Shown: positions 1 to 6,090, counted from the stretch's first letter. The stretch: 12,748 nucleotides of DNA from DATHTK01 sp035463295 (GCA_035463295.1 DATHTK010000013.1:1-12748), one strand, 5' to 3'. A program made the numbers and translations. Notes: generated by a model not told the origin, from the sequence alone.

Positions 1-816
1 AACTTCGAGGTCGGAGACCTCCCTCACTACGAGCGCCTGGACCTCAACCACGTCGAAGACCCCTCCGAGCGCCCGACCGACGAGGAGTACGACCGCTACC
101 TCTGGCTTGTCGAGCACGTCAAGCGCGTCCGTTGCGATGAGGCGGAGATCTACGATTCGCACCCCTTCCTGGTCAAGGATGTCCTCTTTTCCGCCATTCT
201 GGTAGCCGCCAACGAGGCGCTGCTCGAGTTGGCGGAGGCCCTGGATGCCCCCGACGAGGACCGCGCGCTGGTAGAGCGCTGGATCGAGCGCGGCCGCGAG
301 GGCCTCGAACGGCAGTGGGATGATGCTCTCGGACTCTGCCTGGATTACGACCTCCGTCGGGACGCGTCGCTCGCGGCGCGCACGGTGGCCGGGTTCGCCC
401 CCCTGGTCGCGGGCGGCGTGCAGCCGGAGCGACGTGAGAGGCTCATGGAGAGGCTGTACTCACAGGACTTCTTGGGCCACCCCCGTCTCCTCCGGCCGCT
501 GCCTCCCTCCGCCAGTCCGGCGGAGCCCAGGTTCCATCCGCGCAGCTACTGGCGTGGACCCGTCTGGCCGGCCGTGACGTGGCTCCTGTGGCGCTCGCTG
601 GTGAGGGTGGGGGAGTCGGAGAAGGCGGAGGCGCTACGGGGGTTGGCCCTCCAGGAGCTTCGCGCCGGGAGCTTCGCCGAGTACTTCGAGCCCTTTACCG
701 GGGAGCCGCTCGGCTCCGACGACCAGTCCTGGACCGCCGCCGTCGTCCTCGACTGGCTCGCGCACGACGGAGCGGGTCGCAAGCGAGAAGCCCCGGCTCG
801 CCGCCGGGGCCCATAG
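1..816 (+). CDS. GH63-like glycoside hydrolase, C-terminal part (mannosylglycerate/glucosylglycerate hydrolase-like)
   Basis: Open from the first base in frame 1, so the 5' end lies outside the window; 271 codons are visible, ending in TAG. The C-terminal half of an (alpha/alpha)-barrel glycosidase is recognisable. SYWRGPVW at about residues 182-189 of the visible part is the hallmark loop of GH63/MGH1-like enzymes. EYFEPFTGEPLG (about 227-238) followed by QSWTAA is the typical end of the family; the Glu of EYF is the likely general base by analogy. Such enzymes hydrolyse alpha-glycosides in the cytoplasm. Family members in related thermophiles and mycobacteria act on mannosylglycerate or glucosylglycerate, compatible solutes, which fits a Rubrobacter-like host. 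Substrate cannot be settled without the N-terminal half; a debranching-type glucosidase is the alternative. An Arg-rich tail of about 12 residues follows the domain. The gene converges on dodecin with 17 bases between the stops. Confidence 0.75.
   Translation, partial: NFEVGDLPHYERLDLNHVEDPSERPTDEEYDRYLWLVEHVKRVRCDEAEIYDSHPFLVKDVLFSAILVAANEALLELAEALDAPDEDRALVERWIERGREGLERQWDDALGLCLDYDLRRDASLAARTVAGFAPLVAGGVQPERRERLMERLYSQDFLGHPRLLRPLPPSASPAEPRFHPRSYWRGPVWPAVTWLLWRSLVRVGESEKAEALRGLALQELRAGSFAEYFEPFTGEPLGSDDQSWTAAVVLDWLAHDGAGRKREAPARRRGP
790..810 (-). terminator. GC-rich hairpin, possible terminator of the dodecin transcript
   Basis: A perfect 7-bp inverted repeat (GCCCCGG at 790-796, CCGGGGC at 804-810) with a 7-base loop lies just past the dodecin stop, inside the last codons of the converging glycosidase. 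Read on the minus strand it is followed by TTCTCGCTT, a weakly T-rich tail; on the + strand no T tract follows. It is therefore a plausible but not strong intrinsic terminator for the minus-strand operon. Confidence 0.4.
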
Positions 817-833
817 GAAAACGCCCAGGTGGG

Positions 834-1043
834 TTACTCCCCGTCCTCGAGCACGAAGGTGACCTCCATGTTCACCTTGTAGCCTGTAATGCTGTTGTTC
901 TCGATCATCACGTTCATGTCCTTGATCCAGGCACCCTCGACGTTGCGCAGCGTGGAGGTCGCGCGGGCGACGCCCTCGTTGATCGCATCCTCGAAGCTCG
1001 TCGAGGAGGTAGCGCTGATCTCAGTTACACGAGCTACAGACAT
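834..1043 (-). CDS. Dodecin, flavin-binding protein
   Basis: Encodes 69 residues, the normal dodecin length. Dodecins form hollow dodecamers in the cytoplasm that bind flavins (FMN, riboflavin and related compounds), buffering them and protecting from photochemistry. Diagnostic stretches are visible: SFEDAINEGVARA (helix), TLRNVEGAW with Trp39 as the expected flavin-stacking residue, and VNMEVTFVLED as the last strand. I chose the ATG at 1043 because GGGAG lies a few bases upstream; an upstream ATG at 1073 would add ten residues and has no good ribosome-binding site. The gene follows the anti-sigma gene by 86 bases on the same strand with no convincing terminator between, so it may be the third gene of the sigma operon. 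A single-gene promoter in the gap is not excluded. Confidence 0.93.
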   Translation of the reverse strand: MSVARVTEISATSSTSFEDAINEGVARATSTLRNVEGAWIKDMNVMIENNSITGYKVNMEVTFVLEDGE

Positions 1044-1048
1044 ATCTT

Positions 1049-1113
1049 CTCCCTTCGTCACCTTCCGACTCATTTACTACCCGCGAACGCGGAAAATAAA
1101 CGCCGGAAGGGAG
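1049..1113 (-). promoter_or_regulatory. Dodecin leader with ribosome-binding site that can be paired
   Basis: On the minus strand GAAGGGAG (complement of 1049-1056) is the Shine-Dalgarno region that fixes the dodecin start at 1043. The exact complement, CTCCCTTC, lies upstream (complement of 1106-1113), giving an 8-bp stem. The interval encloses a second palindrome, CCGCG-AA-CGCGG at 1081-1092. The pairing is visible in the sequence; a regulatory role is only an inference. Confidence 0.3.
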
Positions 1114-1129
1114 GCCCGGACCCTGTTCA

Positions 1130-1864
1130 CTAGAGCTCGGCGGAGAGCATGGGATCGGTCGTCGGTTGCGGCGAGCCTCCTTCGGGCTCGACGGTGATCG
1201 CGACGGCGTCGGCGCCCCCGAGCGGCTCCTCGACGACGGCCGCGACGGCTTCCGGCTTCGGGTCGAAGAGGCCGCCCGGTTTCGGCACGGCATCATCGAT
1301 GACCCAGATCATGCAGGTTTTCCCCTCGGGCACCGGCGGCATGTTCTCGGCCATCAGGATGGCCCGGTCGTCCCCGGCGACGATCAGCTCGACGTGCGCC
1401 CCCTGCTCCAGGCCGGGTCCTTCGAGAGTGATCATGCGAGCGTCCCGCGAGACCTGCATCTCCTGCACCCGGCTCTGGAGCTCCTGGACGTCGCTCCGCA
1501 GAACCATGTTCCAGGAGAAGAGGCCGACAACGAGCAGCGCGGCCGCCCCGAGAGCGAGGCTCCTCGCGCTCAACAGCTCCCCTAGCCGACCGAAGACCGT
1601 CCGGCGCTCCGCCTGTTGCGGCCGCTCCGGCGACTCCGCTTCTACGACATGCATGATTCTCCCTCGAAGGTCTTCCGGCGGTTCCCGTTCCTCCGGGTAG
1701 AGCGCCAGCAGCCCGGCGGTTGCCGACAGCTCGTCTACCTCGGACTGACGCTCCGGGTAGGATGCGAGGTGCTCCTCGAACTCCAGCCGCTCCTCTTCCG
1801 TCAGGGCACCGAGGACGTAAGAGTCCATCAGCTCCTCGAAGCGCGCGCGGTCCATCTCGCTCAC
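1130..1864 (-). CDS. RskA-type membrane anti-sigma factor, zinc ligands missing
   Basis: Encodes 244 residues. Residues 8-55 match the N-terminal anti-sigma domain (YVLGALTEEERLEFEEHLA). One membrane segment lies at about 102-122 (ALGAAALLVVGLF), followed by a short coiled-coil-like stretch (DVQELQSRVQEMQ) and the extracytoplasmic RskA domain (about 140-240). Its likely job is to hold the neighbouring sigma factor at the membrane and release it on a signal, probably through proteolysis, as known for RskA/SigK. In the place of the zinc HxxxCxxC motif the protein has His32, Tyr36 and Arg39, so it cannot bind zinc there; mycobacterial RskA is also of the non-zinc kind. The GTG start at 1864-1862 overlaps the sigma stop by four bases (GTGA), implying translational coupling; an ATG three codons later is possible. 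Confidence 0.85.
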   Translation of the reverse strand: MSEMDRARFEELMDSYVLGALTEEERLEFEEHLASYPERQSEVDELSATAGLLALYPEEREPPEDLRGRIMHVVEAESPERPQQAERRTVFGRLGELLSARSLALGAAALLVVGLFSWNMVLRSDVQELQSRVQEMQVSRDARMITLEGPGLEQGAHVELIVAGDDRAILMAENMPPVPEGKTCMIWVIDDAVPKPGGLFDPKPEAVAAVVEEPLGGADAVAITVEPEGGSPQPTTDPMLSAEL

Positions 1865-2448
1865 TGCGGCACCGCCAGGTCCCGCGAGTCGAAGAAGGCC
1901 CGGATCTTCTGTAGCCCAAGCCGCATCCGCCCCTTCACCGTGCCGAGAGGGAGATCCAGCATGTCCGCGATCTCCACGTGCGTGTACCCGGAGAAGTAGG
2001 CGAGCTCGAGGATCTTGAGTTGCTCGGGCGGCAGCGTCCTCATCGCAGCGCGCACCTGCTCGCGCTGGGAGTTGCGCCAGCTCTCCGCGAAGGCCTCGCT
2101 CGGCTGGGACCGCGGAGCCTCGGCCTCGACTTTTTCCTGCGTCCTGCGGCGGCTCGCGAGCGAGCGGAGCTGGTCTATCCCGCGGTTGTGGACTATAGAG
2201 AGGATCCAGGTCCGCACGCTGCCCCTCTCGGCCCGGTAGCTACCCGCCCCCCGCCAGATCTTCAGCATCGCGTCCTGCACCAGATCTTCGGCCGCCTGCT
2301 TCTCGCCCATCATCCGGTAGGCCAACGAGTACGCCGCCCGACTGTGGCGGTCATAGAGCGCCGCGAAAGCTCCCGCATCCCCGCCCTCGACGAGGGACAT
2401 CAGATCCTCGTCCGCGTAGAGCAGATACTGTCGCCCCTTGTTCGCCAC
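1861..2448 (-). CDS. ECF RNA polymerase sigma factor, SigK-like
   Basis: Encodes 195 residues, usual for an extracytoplasmic-function sigma factor. Sigma region 2 covers about 27-97 (LYDRHSRAAYSLAYRM, AAEDLVQDAMLKIWR, RTWILSIVHNRGID). Region 4 covers about 133-185 with the helix-turn-helix YTHVEIADMLDLPLGTVKGRM. There is no region 3. It directs RNA polymerase to a specific promoter set when released from the anti-sigma factor encoded by the overlapping next gene. I prefer the GTG at 2448 because it keeps the usual DEDL helix before region 2; the ATG at 2400 has a better Shine-Dalgarno (GAGGAT) but would remove part of that helix. TACAAT sits six bases before the GTG, so the messenger may be leaderless. 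The closest class by its RskA partner is the SigK-like (ECF19) group; target genes are unknown. Confidence 0.9.
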   Translation of the reverse strand: MANKGRQYLLYADEDLMSLVEGGDAGAFAALYDRHSRAAYSLAYRMMGEKQAAEDLVQDAMLKIWRGAGSYRAERGSVRTWILSIVHNRGIDQLRSLASRRRTQEKVEAEAPRSQPSEAFAESWRNSQREQVRAAMRTLPPEQLKILELAYFSGYTHVEIADMLDLPLGTVKGRMRLGLQKIRAFFDSRDLAVPQ

Positions 2449-2454
2449 ACCTCA

Positions 2455-2460
2455 ATTGTA
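2455..2460 (-). promoter_or_regulatory. Candidate -10 element of the sigma/anti-sigma operon
   Basis: The minus strand reads TACAAT here, six bases before the GTG start, which would put transcription start at or next to the start codon. No good -35 TTGACA is present at the standard spacing, so an activator, another sigma factor or autoregulation may be involved. Confidence 0.35.
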
Positions 2461-2477
2461 CGCCAGGCATATTGGCC

Positions 2478-2495
2478 CCGGATCACACCATCCGG
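2478..2495. repeat. Inverted repeat CCGGAT-N6-ATCCGG between divergent promoters
   Basis: A perfect 6-bp palindrome with a 6-base centre lies in the 190-base divergent gap. It is 18 bases upstream of the candidate sigma -10, roughly where the -35 would be. Position and symmetry fit a protein operator, but no binding protein can be named. Confidence 0.35.
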
Positions 2496-2563
2496 CCACA
2501 CAGGGCCGCAGAGGTCGCTGGTGATGTGCAGCATGAGAGGGATGCCTGAGGACGCCGTTGGCG

Positions 2564-2572
2564 TGCTAAGAT
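2564..2572 (+). promoter_or_regulatory. Extended -10 promoter for walJ-rlmH
   Basis: TGC-TAAGAT fits the extended -10 form TGN-TATAAT. No clear -35 is seen. Transcription would start near 2579 and leave a leader of about 60 bases before the TTG start of walJ. The same TGCTA core recurs upstream of two other genes in this window. Confidence 0.5.
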
Positions 2573-2583
2573 CCGCTGACGCG

Positions 2584-2602
2584 CCCGCGGGTGAACCGCG
2601 GG
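2584..2602 (+). promoter_or_regulatory. Hairpin in the walJ leader
   Basis: CCCGCGG, a five-base GTGAA loop, and CCGCGGG form a perfect 7-bp stem between the promoter and the ribosome-binding site (GAGGA, 2630-2634). No T tract follows, so it is not a terminator. It could stabilise the messenger 5' end; that is inference. Confidence 0.35.
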
Positions 2603-2639
2603 TCTCAGACCGGGCTCGCGATACCAACCGAGGACGAAC

Positions 2640-3464
2640 TTGCGGCTGAGTGTTCTGTCGAGCGGAAGCTCGGGCAACGCGACGTACATAGAGACGAACG
2701 GTTGCGGTCTGCTGGTGGACGCGGGCCTCTCTTGCCGCCGGCTGAAGAAGCTCCTCGCCCGGGTTGGCCGCGGCCTCGAGCACGTCGGCGCCGTCCTGAT
2801 CACCCACGGGCACGCCGACCACACCTCTGGCGTTCGGGCTCTGGCACGCGAGCGCGGCGTCGAGGTCTTCGCTGCCCCCGGCGTCGGGGAGCGGTTCGGC
2901 GCGACGGTGGTGGGAGGGCAGGAACGGTTCGAGGTGTGCGGGTTGACCGCCTTTTTCTTCCGGGTCCCGCACGACTCCTCGACCTACGGGCTCAGGATCT
3001 CCGACGGCGCCGCGGACGTCGCGCTCGCCACCGACCTGGGCGAGGTGAACGCGGACGTCGCGCGTAACTTACTCGGCGCCGACGCCGTCGTTCTGGAGGC
3101 GAACCACGATCCGGACTGGCTGCGCCGCGGGCCGTACTCGGCGCGGTTGAAACGTAGGATCTCCTCGAAGAGCGGGCACCTCTCGAACGTCCAGGCGGCC
3201 GAGGCGGCGCTGGCGCTGGCCCCCCATGGGCTGAAGGACCTCATCCTCGCCCATCTCTCCAGGACGAACAACTCCCCCGCGCGGGCATGCAATACCGTGC
3301 ACAAAGCGCTCAGGGAGGCCGGCTACAGCGACGTCCGTGTCCGGGCGGCCATCGCGGGTCACCCGACGCCGCCGGTCGAGGTCGGTACACCCCTCGAGAG
3401 GACCGGGTACGTCTACCGCTACGAGCGGCGGGAGAGCGCCGAGCAGCTCTTCGAGATCGAGTGA
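2640..3464 (+). CDS. walJ: WalJ/YycJ-type metallo-beta-lactamase-fold hydrolase
   Basis: Encodes 274 residues of a single metallo-beta-lactamase fold. The N-terminus (LSVLSSGSSGNATYIE) is typical of the YycJ/WalJ group. The metal site is visible: H56-x-H58-x-D60-H61 in THGHADH, with further candidate ligands in VPHD (111), ATDLG (D132), SGHLSN (H180) and LAHLS (H205). EANHD at 154-158 is also a family mark. These proteins are predicted cytosolic phosphodiesterase- or nuclease-like hydrolases; in Firmicutes they are linked to cell-wall/replication coordination and DNA repair, but the exact substrate is not certain. The TTG start at 2640 is supported by GAGGA five bases upstream and by the conserved N-terminus. 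rlmH follows after four bases, so the two are cotranscribed. walR/walK are not in the visible region. Confidence 0.88.
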   Translation: MRLSVLSSGSSGNATYIETNGCGLLVDAGLSCRRLKKLLARVGRGLEHVGAVLITHGHADHTSGVRALARERGVEVFAAPGVGERFGATVVGGQERFEVCGLTAFFFRVPHDSSTYGLRISDGAADVALATDLGEVNADVARNLLGADAVVLEANHDPDWLRRGPYSARLKRRISSKSGHLSNVQAAEAALALAPHGLKDLILAHLSRTNNSPARACNTVHKALREAGYSDVRVRAAIAGHPTPPVEVGTPLERTGYVYRYERRESAEQLFEIE

Positions 3465-3468
3465 GGGC

Positions 3469-3942
3469 GTGATACGTCGCGCCACGATCGTCGCCGTCGG
3501 CAAGCTGAAAGGCTGGGCCGCAGAGGGCTCCGACGACTACCTGAAACGCCTCCGCCGCTACTTCCCCGTCGAAGTGGTCGAGGTTTCGCAGGAGGATATG
3601 AGCCTTCGCTCACCCGATGAGGTGCTCGCCACGGAGGCGTCCCGTCTCCTCAAGCGCATTCCCCCGGGCTCGTACCTGATCGCCCTCGACCGCGAGAGGG
3701 GCAGACAGCTCTCGTCCGAGGACCTCTCGCGCAGGCTGGCCTCCCTCGGACTCAGCGGCCAGAGCCACGTAACCCTCGCGGTCGGCGGCCCGCTCGGGCT
3801 CTCCTCCGGCGTGCTGGAGCGCGCCAACGAATGCCTCTCGTTCGGCCCCATTACCCTGCCGCACGCCCTGGCTAGAGTCGTGCTCCTGGAGCAGCTCTAC
3901 CGCGCCGCCAAGATCGAACGCGGCGAGAGGTATCACTGGTAG
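3469..3942 (+). CDS. rlmH: 23S rRNA pseudouridine-1915 N3-methyltransferase RlmH
   Basis: Encodes 157 residues, the normal RlmH length. It is a SPOUT methyltransferase that methylates the pseudouridine at position 1915 (E. coli numbering) in helix 69 of 23S rRNA, using S-adenosylmethionine on assembled ribosomes. Visible marks are LDRERGRQLSSE (73-84), the knot motif VGGPLGL (105-111), LPHALARVVLLEQLYRA (130-146) and the C-terminal RYHW that reaches the active site. The GTG at 3469 is the only sensible start, as the frame upstream has no start codon near the family N-terminus; its Shine-Dalgarno (GAGGG overlapping the walJ stop) is very close, suggesting coupling to walJ. Pairing of walJ with rlmH in the same neighbourhood is also known in Bacillus. 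Confidence 0.94.
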   Translation: MIRRATIVAVGKLKGWAAEGSDDYLKRLRRYFPVEVVEVSQEDMSLRSPDEVLATEASRLLKRIPPGSYLIALDRERGRQLSSEDLSRRLASLGLSGQSHVTLAVGGPLGLSSGVLERANECLSFGPITLPHALARVVLLEQLYRAAKIERGERYHW

Positions 3943-4090
3943 CTCCGCTTCGCTCCGCAGCACTTCGGCCTGACGGGTAGAGTAGCTGTCCGAACATAGC
4001 CGTGTGGACGAAACAGAGCCTTGCCCGCTATAGCTGAAATGCTGCGGAGCAGAGGCCGCGGGTGCGAGGGGTGCCGAAGTACTGAGATGC
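3943..4090. other. Structured intergenic stretch with interleaved inverted repeats
   Basis: No gene is seen here. A contiguous left block, GCTCCGCAGC (3952-3961) plus ACTTCGGC (3962-3969), has both halves repeated as exact complements downstream, GCTGCGGAGC at 4041-4050 and GCCGAAGT at 4073-4080. Their order is not that of a simple hairpin, so the two stems cross (pseudoknot-like) or are alternatives. GCTCCGC is also directly repeated (3942-3948, 3952-3958). GCTATAGC (4027-4034) is self-complementary. No tRNA T-loop or other known RNA signature was recognised. It may be the rlmH 3' region, a dispersed genomic repeat or a small RNA. Confidence 0.4.
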
Positions 4091-4096
4091 TAAAAT
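4088..4096 (+). promoter_or_regulatory. Extended -10 promoter, leaderless start for DUF3006-argS
   Basis: TGC-TAAAAT is an extended -10 element ending at 4096. The expected start of transcription, about seven bases later, falls at 4103-4104, exactly at the ATG of the DUF3006 gene (4104). There is no Shine-Dalgarno sequence before that ATG, which supports leaderless translation. No good -35 is seen. Confidence 0.55.
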
Positions 4097-4103
4097 CACA
4101 TAT

Positions 4104-4328
4104 ATGCGCGTGCAGATAGACAGGTTCGAGGACGGCGGGTGGGTGGTTCTCTTGCTCTACCCGGACGGGAGAAGAAGCTTCGATGCGCCGCGGGAGCTAT
4201 TGCCTGCCGGCGTTTCGGAGGGGGACGTCTTCGAGGTCCGTTTCGAGCTCGACGGGGCCGAGACCGAGCGGCTGGCCGGAGAGAACCGGCGGCTGCTCGA
4301 CGAGCTCTTGCGCGGGGACGAGTCGTGA
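4104..4328 (+). CDS. DUF3006 family small protein
   Basis: Encodes 74 residues. The pattern MRVQIDRFEDGGWVVLLL, then PRELLPAGVSEGDVFEV, then a charged C-terminal helix (AETERLAGENRRLLDELL) matches DUF3006: a small beta-barrel-like domain of unknown function common in Gram-positive bacteria, often in operons. No signal peptide or membrane segment is seen, so it is probably cytosolic. The last bases overlap the argS start as GTGA (4325-4328), so translation of argS is probably coupled to it. The ATG has no ribosome-binding site and lies at the predicted transcription start. The role is unknown; its position suggests it is needed at the same time as argS, but need not act on it. Confidence 0.7.
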   Translation: MRVQIDRFEDGGWVVLLLYPDGRRSFDAPRELLPAGVSEGDVFEVRFELDGAETERLAGENRRLLDELLRGDES

Positions 4329-5962
4329 GCTTCGAGGAGAAGCTGGCGGGTGCCCTGCGCGAGGCGGTAAGGAGCGCCTGTGGCGTCGAGCTCGACGGCG
4401 TCCACGTCGAGCGACCGAACGACCCGGACCACGGGGACTTCGCGACGAACGTAGCGCTGGCGAACGCCCGGGTCTTCAAGCGCAACCCGCGGGAGGTCGC
4501 CGGGGAGATCGTGGCGAAGCTCGACGCTCCCTTCGTCTCGAGCGCCGAGGTCGCGGGACCGGGGTTCTTGAACTTCCGTATCTCGGATGAGGCGCTCTGG
4601 GGGGAGGTCGGGGTTCTGATCCGGGCCGGCGAGGGGTACGGATGGCGGGAGCCGTCGGGGGATCCCATCCAGATCGAATTCGTCAGCGCCAACCCGACGG
4701 GCCCGATGCACGTCGGGCACGGGCGCCAGGCGGCCTACGGCGACTCGCTCGCCCGCATACTCGAGGCGGCGGGCAGGAAGGTTTCCAGGGAATACTACTT
4801 CAACGACGGAGGACGGCAGGTGAGCCTCTTTGGCGAGTCTGTCGCGGTCCGCTACGCCGCGCTCTACGAGCGGGAGTGGCCCGTCTCGGACCTGACCGCT
4901 CTCTACAAGGGCGACTACACCGGTGAGATAGCGCGGGATCTCGCGGACCGGTACGGGGAGCGTTTGTTCGAGGTCGACGGCGAAGAGGCGCTGGAGGAGA
5001 TCAGCGTCTTCGCCTCCCGCTGGTGTATGGAGGACATAAGGCGGACGCTGGACCGCGTGCGAGTCCGCTTCGATTCGTTCTTCAACGAGAAGAGCCTCTA
5101 CGACTCCGGGGACGTAGAGAAGACCATCGAGGAGTTGCGAGAGAGAGGACACGTCTACGAGCGCGAGGGTGCGGTGTGGCTCGCCTCGTCGCGGTTCGGG
5201 GACGACAAGGACCGGGTCCTCGTAAAGGGCGACGGGAGCTACACCTACGTCGCCCCGGACATCGCCTACCACAAAGACAAGTGGGAAAGGGGTTTCAGGA
5301 CCGCCATCAACGTGCTCGGCGCGGACCACGCCGGATACGGTCCGCGCCTGCGGGCGGGGCTAGTGGCGCTCGGGCTGCCGGAGGATTTTCTGGACGTGGA
5401 GCTCGTGCGCCTCGTCAAGCTGCTGCGGGAGGGAGAGCAGGTCAAGTTCAGCAAGCGGGCCGGCAACATCGTCACGCTCGACGAACTACTGGATGAGGTC
5501 GGCGAGGACGTCGCGCGCTACTTCTACGTGCGCTCCTCCCACAAGACCGAGATGAACTTCGACCTCGACCTCGCCATAAAGCAATCCGACGAGAACCCGG
5601 TCTTCTACGTCCAGTACGCTCACGCCCGCATCGCGAGCATCTTCGGCCGCTCCGGGGTGAGCCTGGATGAGATACGGGAGGCGCCTTTCGGCATCCTCGC
5701 GCGGGAAGAGCGGCTCCTCGTCCTCGAGCTCCTCGACTTTCCGCGCGTCGTGCGGGGCGCCGCCGACCGGCGGGAGGTCCACCCGATACCGACGTACCTC
5801 GAGACGCTCGCCACCCGCTTTCACCAGTTCTATACCGTGCATCGGGTCCTCGTTGACGACGACGAGCTGCGCACGCGGCGCCTCGCGCTCTGCGCCGCGA
5901 CCAAGACTGTCCTCGCGAGCGGGCTGGACCTCCTGGGAGTGAAGGCTCCCGAGAAGATGTGA
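4325..5962 (+). CDS. argS: Arginyl-tRNA synthetase
   Basis: Encodes 545 residues, the usual ArgRS length. This class I enzyme charges tRNA-Arg with arginine using ATP in the cytoplasm and needs the tRNA for activation. The N-terminal add-1 domain covers about 1-95 (RPNDPDHGDFATNVAL, GPGFLNFRIS). The catalytic HIGH motif is HVGH at 129-132 in SANPTGPMHVGHGR. The KMSKS equivalent is KFSKR at 374-378 (GEQVKFSKRAGNIVTLDEL). The DALR anticodon-binding domain occupies the C-terminus, ending in the typical GLDLLGVKAPEKM. GTG at 4325 is chosen since it overlaps the previous stop and gives the family N-terminus (SFEEKLAGALREAV). A weak GC palindrome (GCGCGC-CGT-GCGCGC, 5970-5984) follows the stop but has no T tract. 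No frameshift or missing motif is seen. Confidence 0.97.
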   Translation: MSFEEKLAGALREAVRSACGVELDGVHVERPNDPDHGDFATNVALANARVFKRNPREVAGEIVAKLDAPFVSSAEVAGPGFLNFRISDEALWGEVGVLIRAGEGYGWREPSGDPIQIEFVSANPTGPMHVGHGRQAAYGDSLARILEAAGRKVSREYYFNDGGRQVSLFGESVAVRYAALYEREWPVSDLTALYKGDYTGEIARDLADRYGERLFEVDGEEALEEISVFASRWCMEDIRRTLDRVRVRFDSFFNEKSLYDSGDVEKTIEELRERGHVYEREGAVWLASSRFGDDKDRVLVKGDGSYTYVAPDIAYHKDKWERGFRTAINVLGADHAGYGPRLRAGLVALGLPEDFLDVELVRLVKLLREGEQVKFSKRAGNIVTLDELLDEVGEDVARYFYVRSSHKTEMNFDLDLAIKQSDENPVFYVQYAHARIASIFGRSGVSLDEIREAPFGILAREERLLVLELLDFPRVVRGAADRREVHPIPTYLETLATRFHQFYTVHRVLVDDDELRTRRLALCAATKTVLASGLDLLGVKAPEKM

Positions 5963-6041
5963 GATCGCCGCGCGCCGTGCGCGCCGCCTGTTCCACTACG
6001 CCACATCAGGCGCGCTCGCGGGTCAGGGATAAAGGGCGCTC

Positions 6042-6050
6042 TGCTATACT
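6042..6050 (+). promoter_or_regulatory. Extended -10 promoter for the phosphoesterase gene
   Basis: TGC-TATACT is a good extended -10 element, giving a transcription start near 6057 and a leader of about 34 bases before the ATG at 6091. No convincing -35 is present at 17 bases. The promoter likely serves the phosphoesterase and the synthetase-like gene after it, which begins 15 bases past the stop. Confidence 0.55.
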
Positions 6051-6090
6051 CACTGGGGGAAATCCCGCTTAGAAAGGGTGTCGGAACAAC

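Noticed and set aside
2488..2493. CCATCC, like the -35 known for mycobacterial SigK promoters
   Set aside because: It points toward walJ, not the sigma operon, and no matching -10 follows at the expected spacing; half of it belongs to a palindrome.
2591..3067. Out-of-frame + strand open frame inside walJ
   Set aside because: Arg-rich product without any family marks; walJ in the other frame has an intact metal site and a good start.
3943..4090. Possible tRNA or known small RNA in the gap
   Set aside because: Repeats are present but there is no GGTTCRA T-loop, no acceptor/anticodon geometry and no tmRNA, 6S or SRP signature that I can recognise.
4157..5329. Minus-strand open frame of 390 codons opposite argS
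   Set aside because: Entirely antisense to a convincing arginyl-tRNA synthetase; no motif, no ribosome-binding context.
5970..5984. GCGCGC-CGT-GCGCGC as terminator of argS
   Set aside because: Stem of 6 bp with a 3-base loop but no T tract after it; such GC palindromes are common in this composition.
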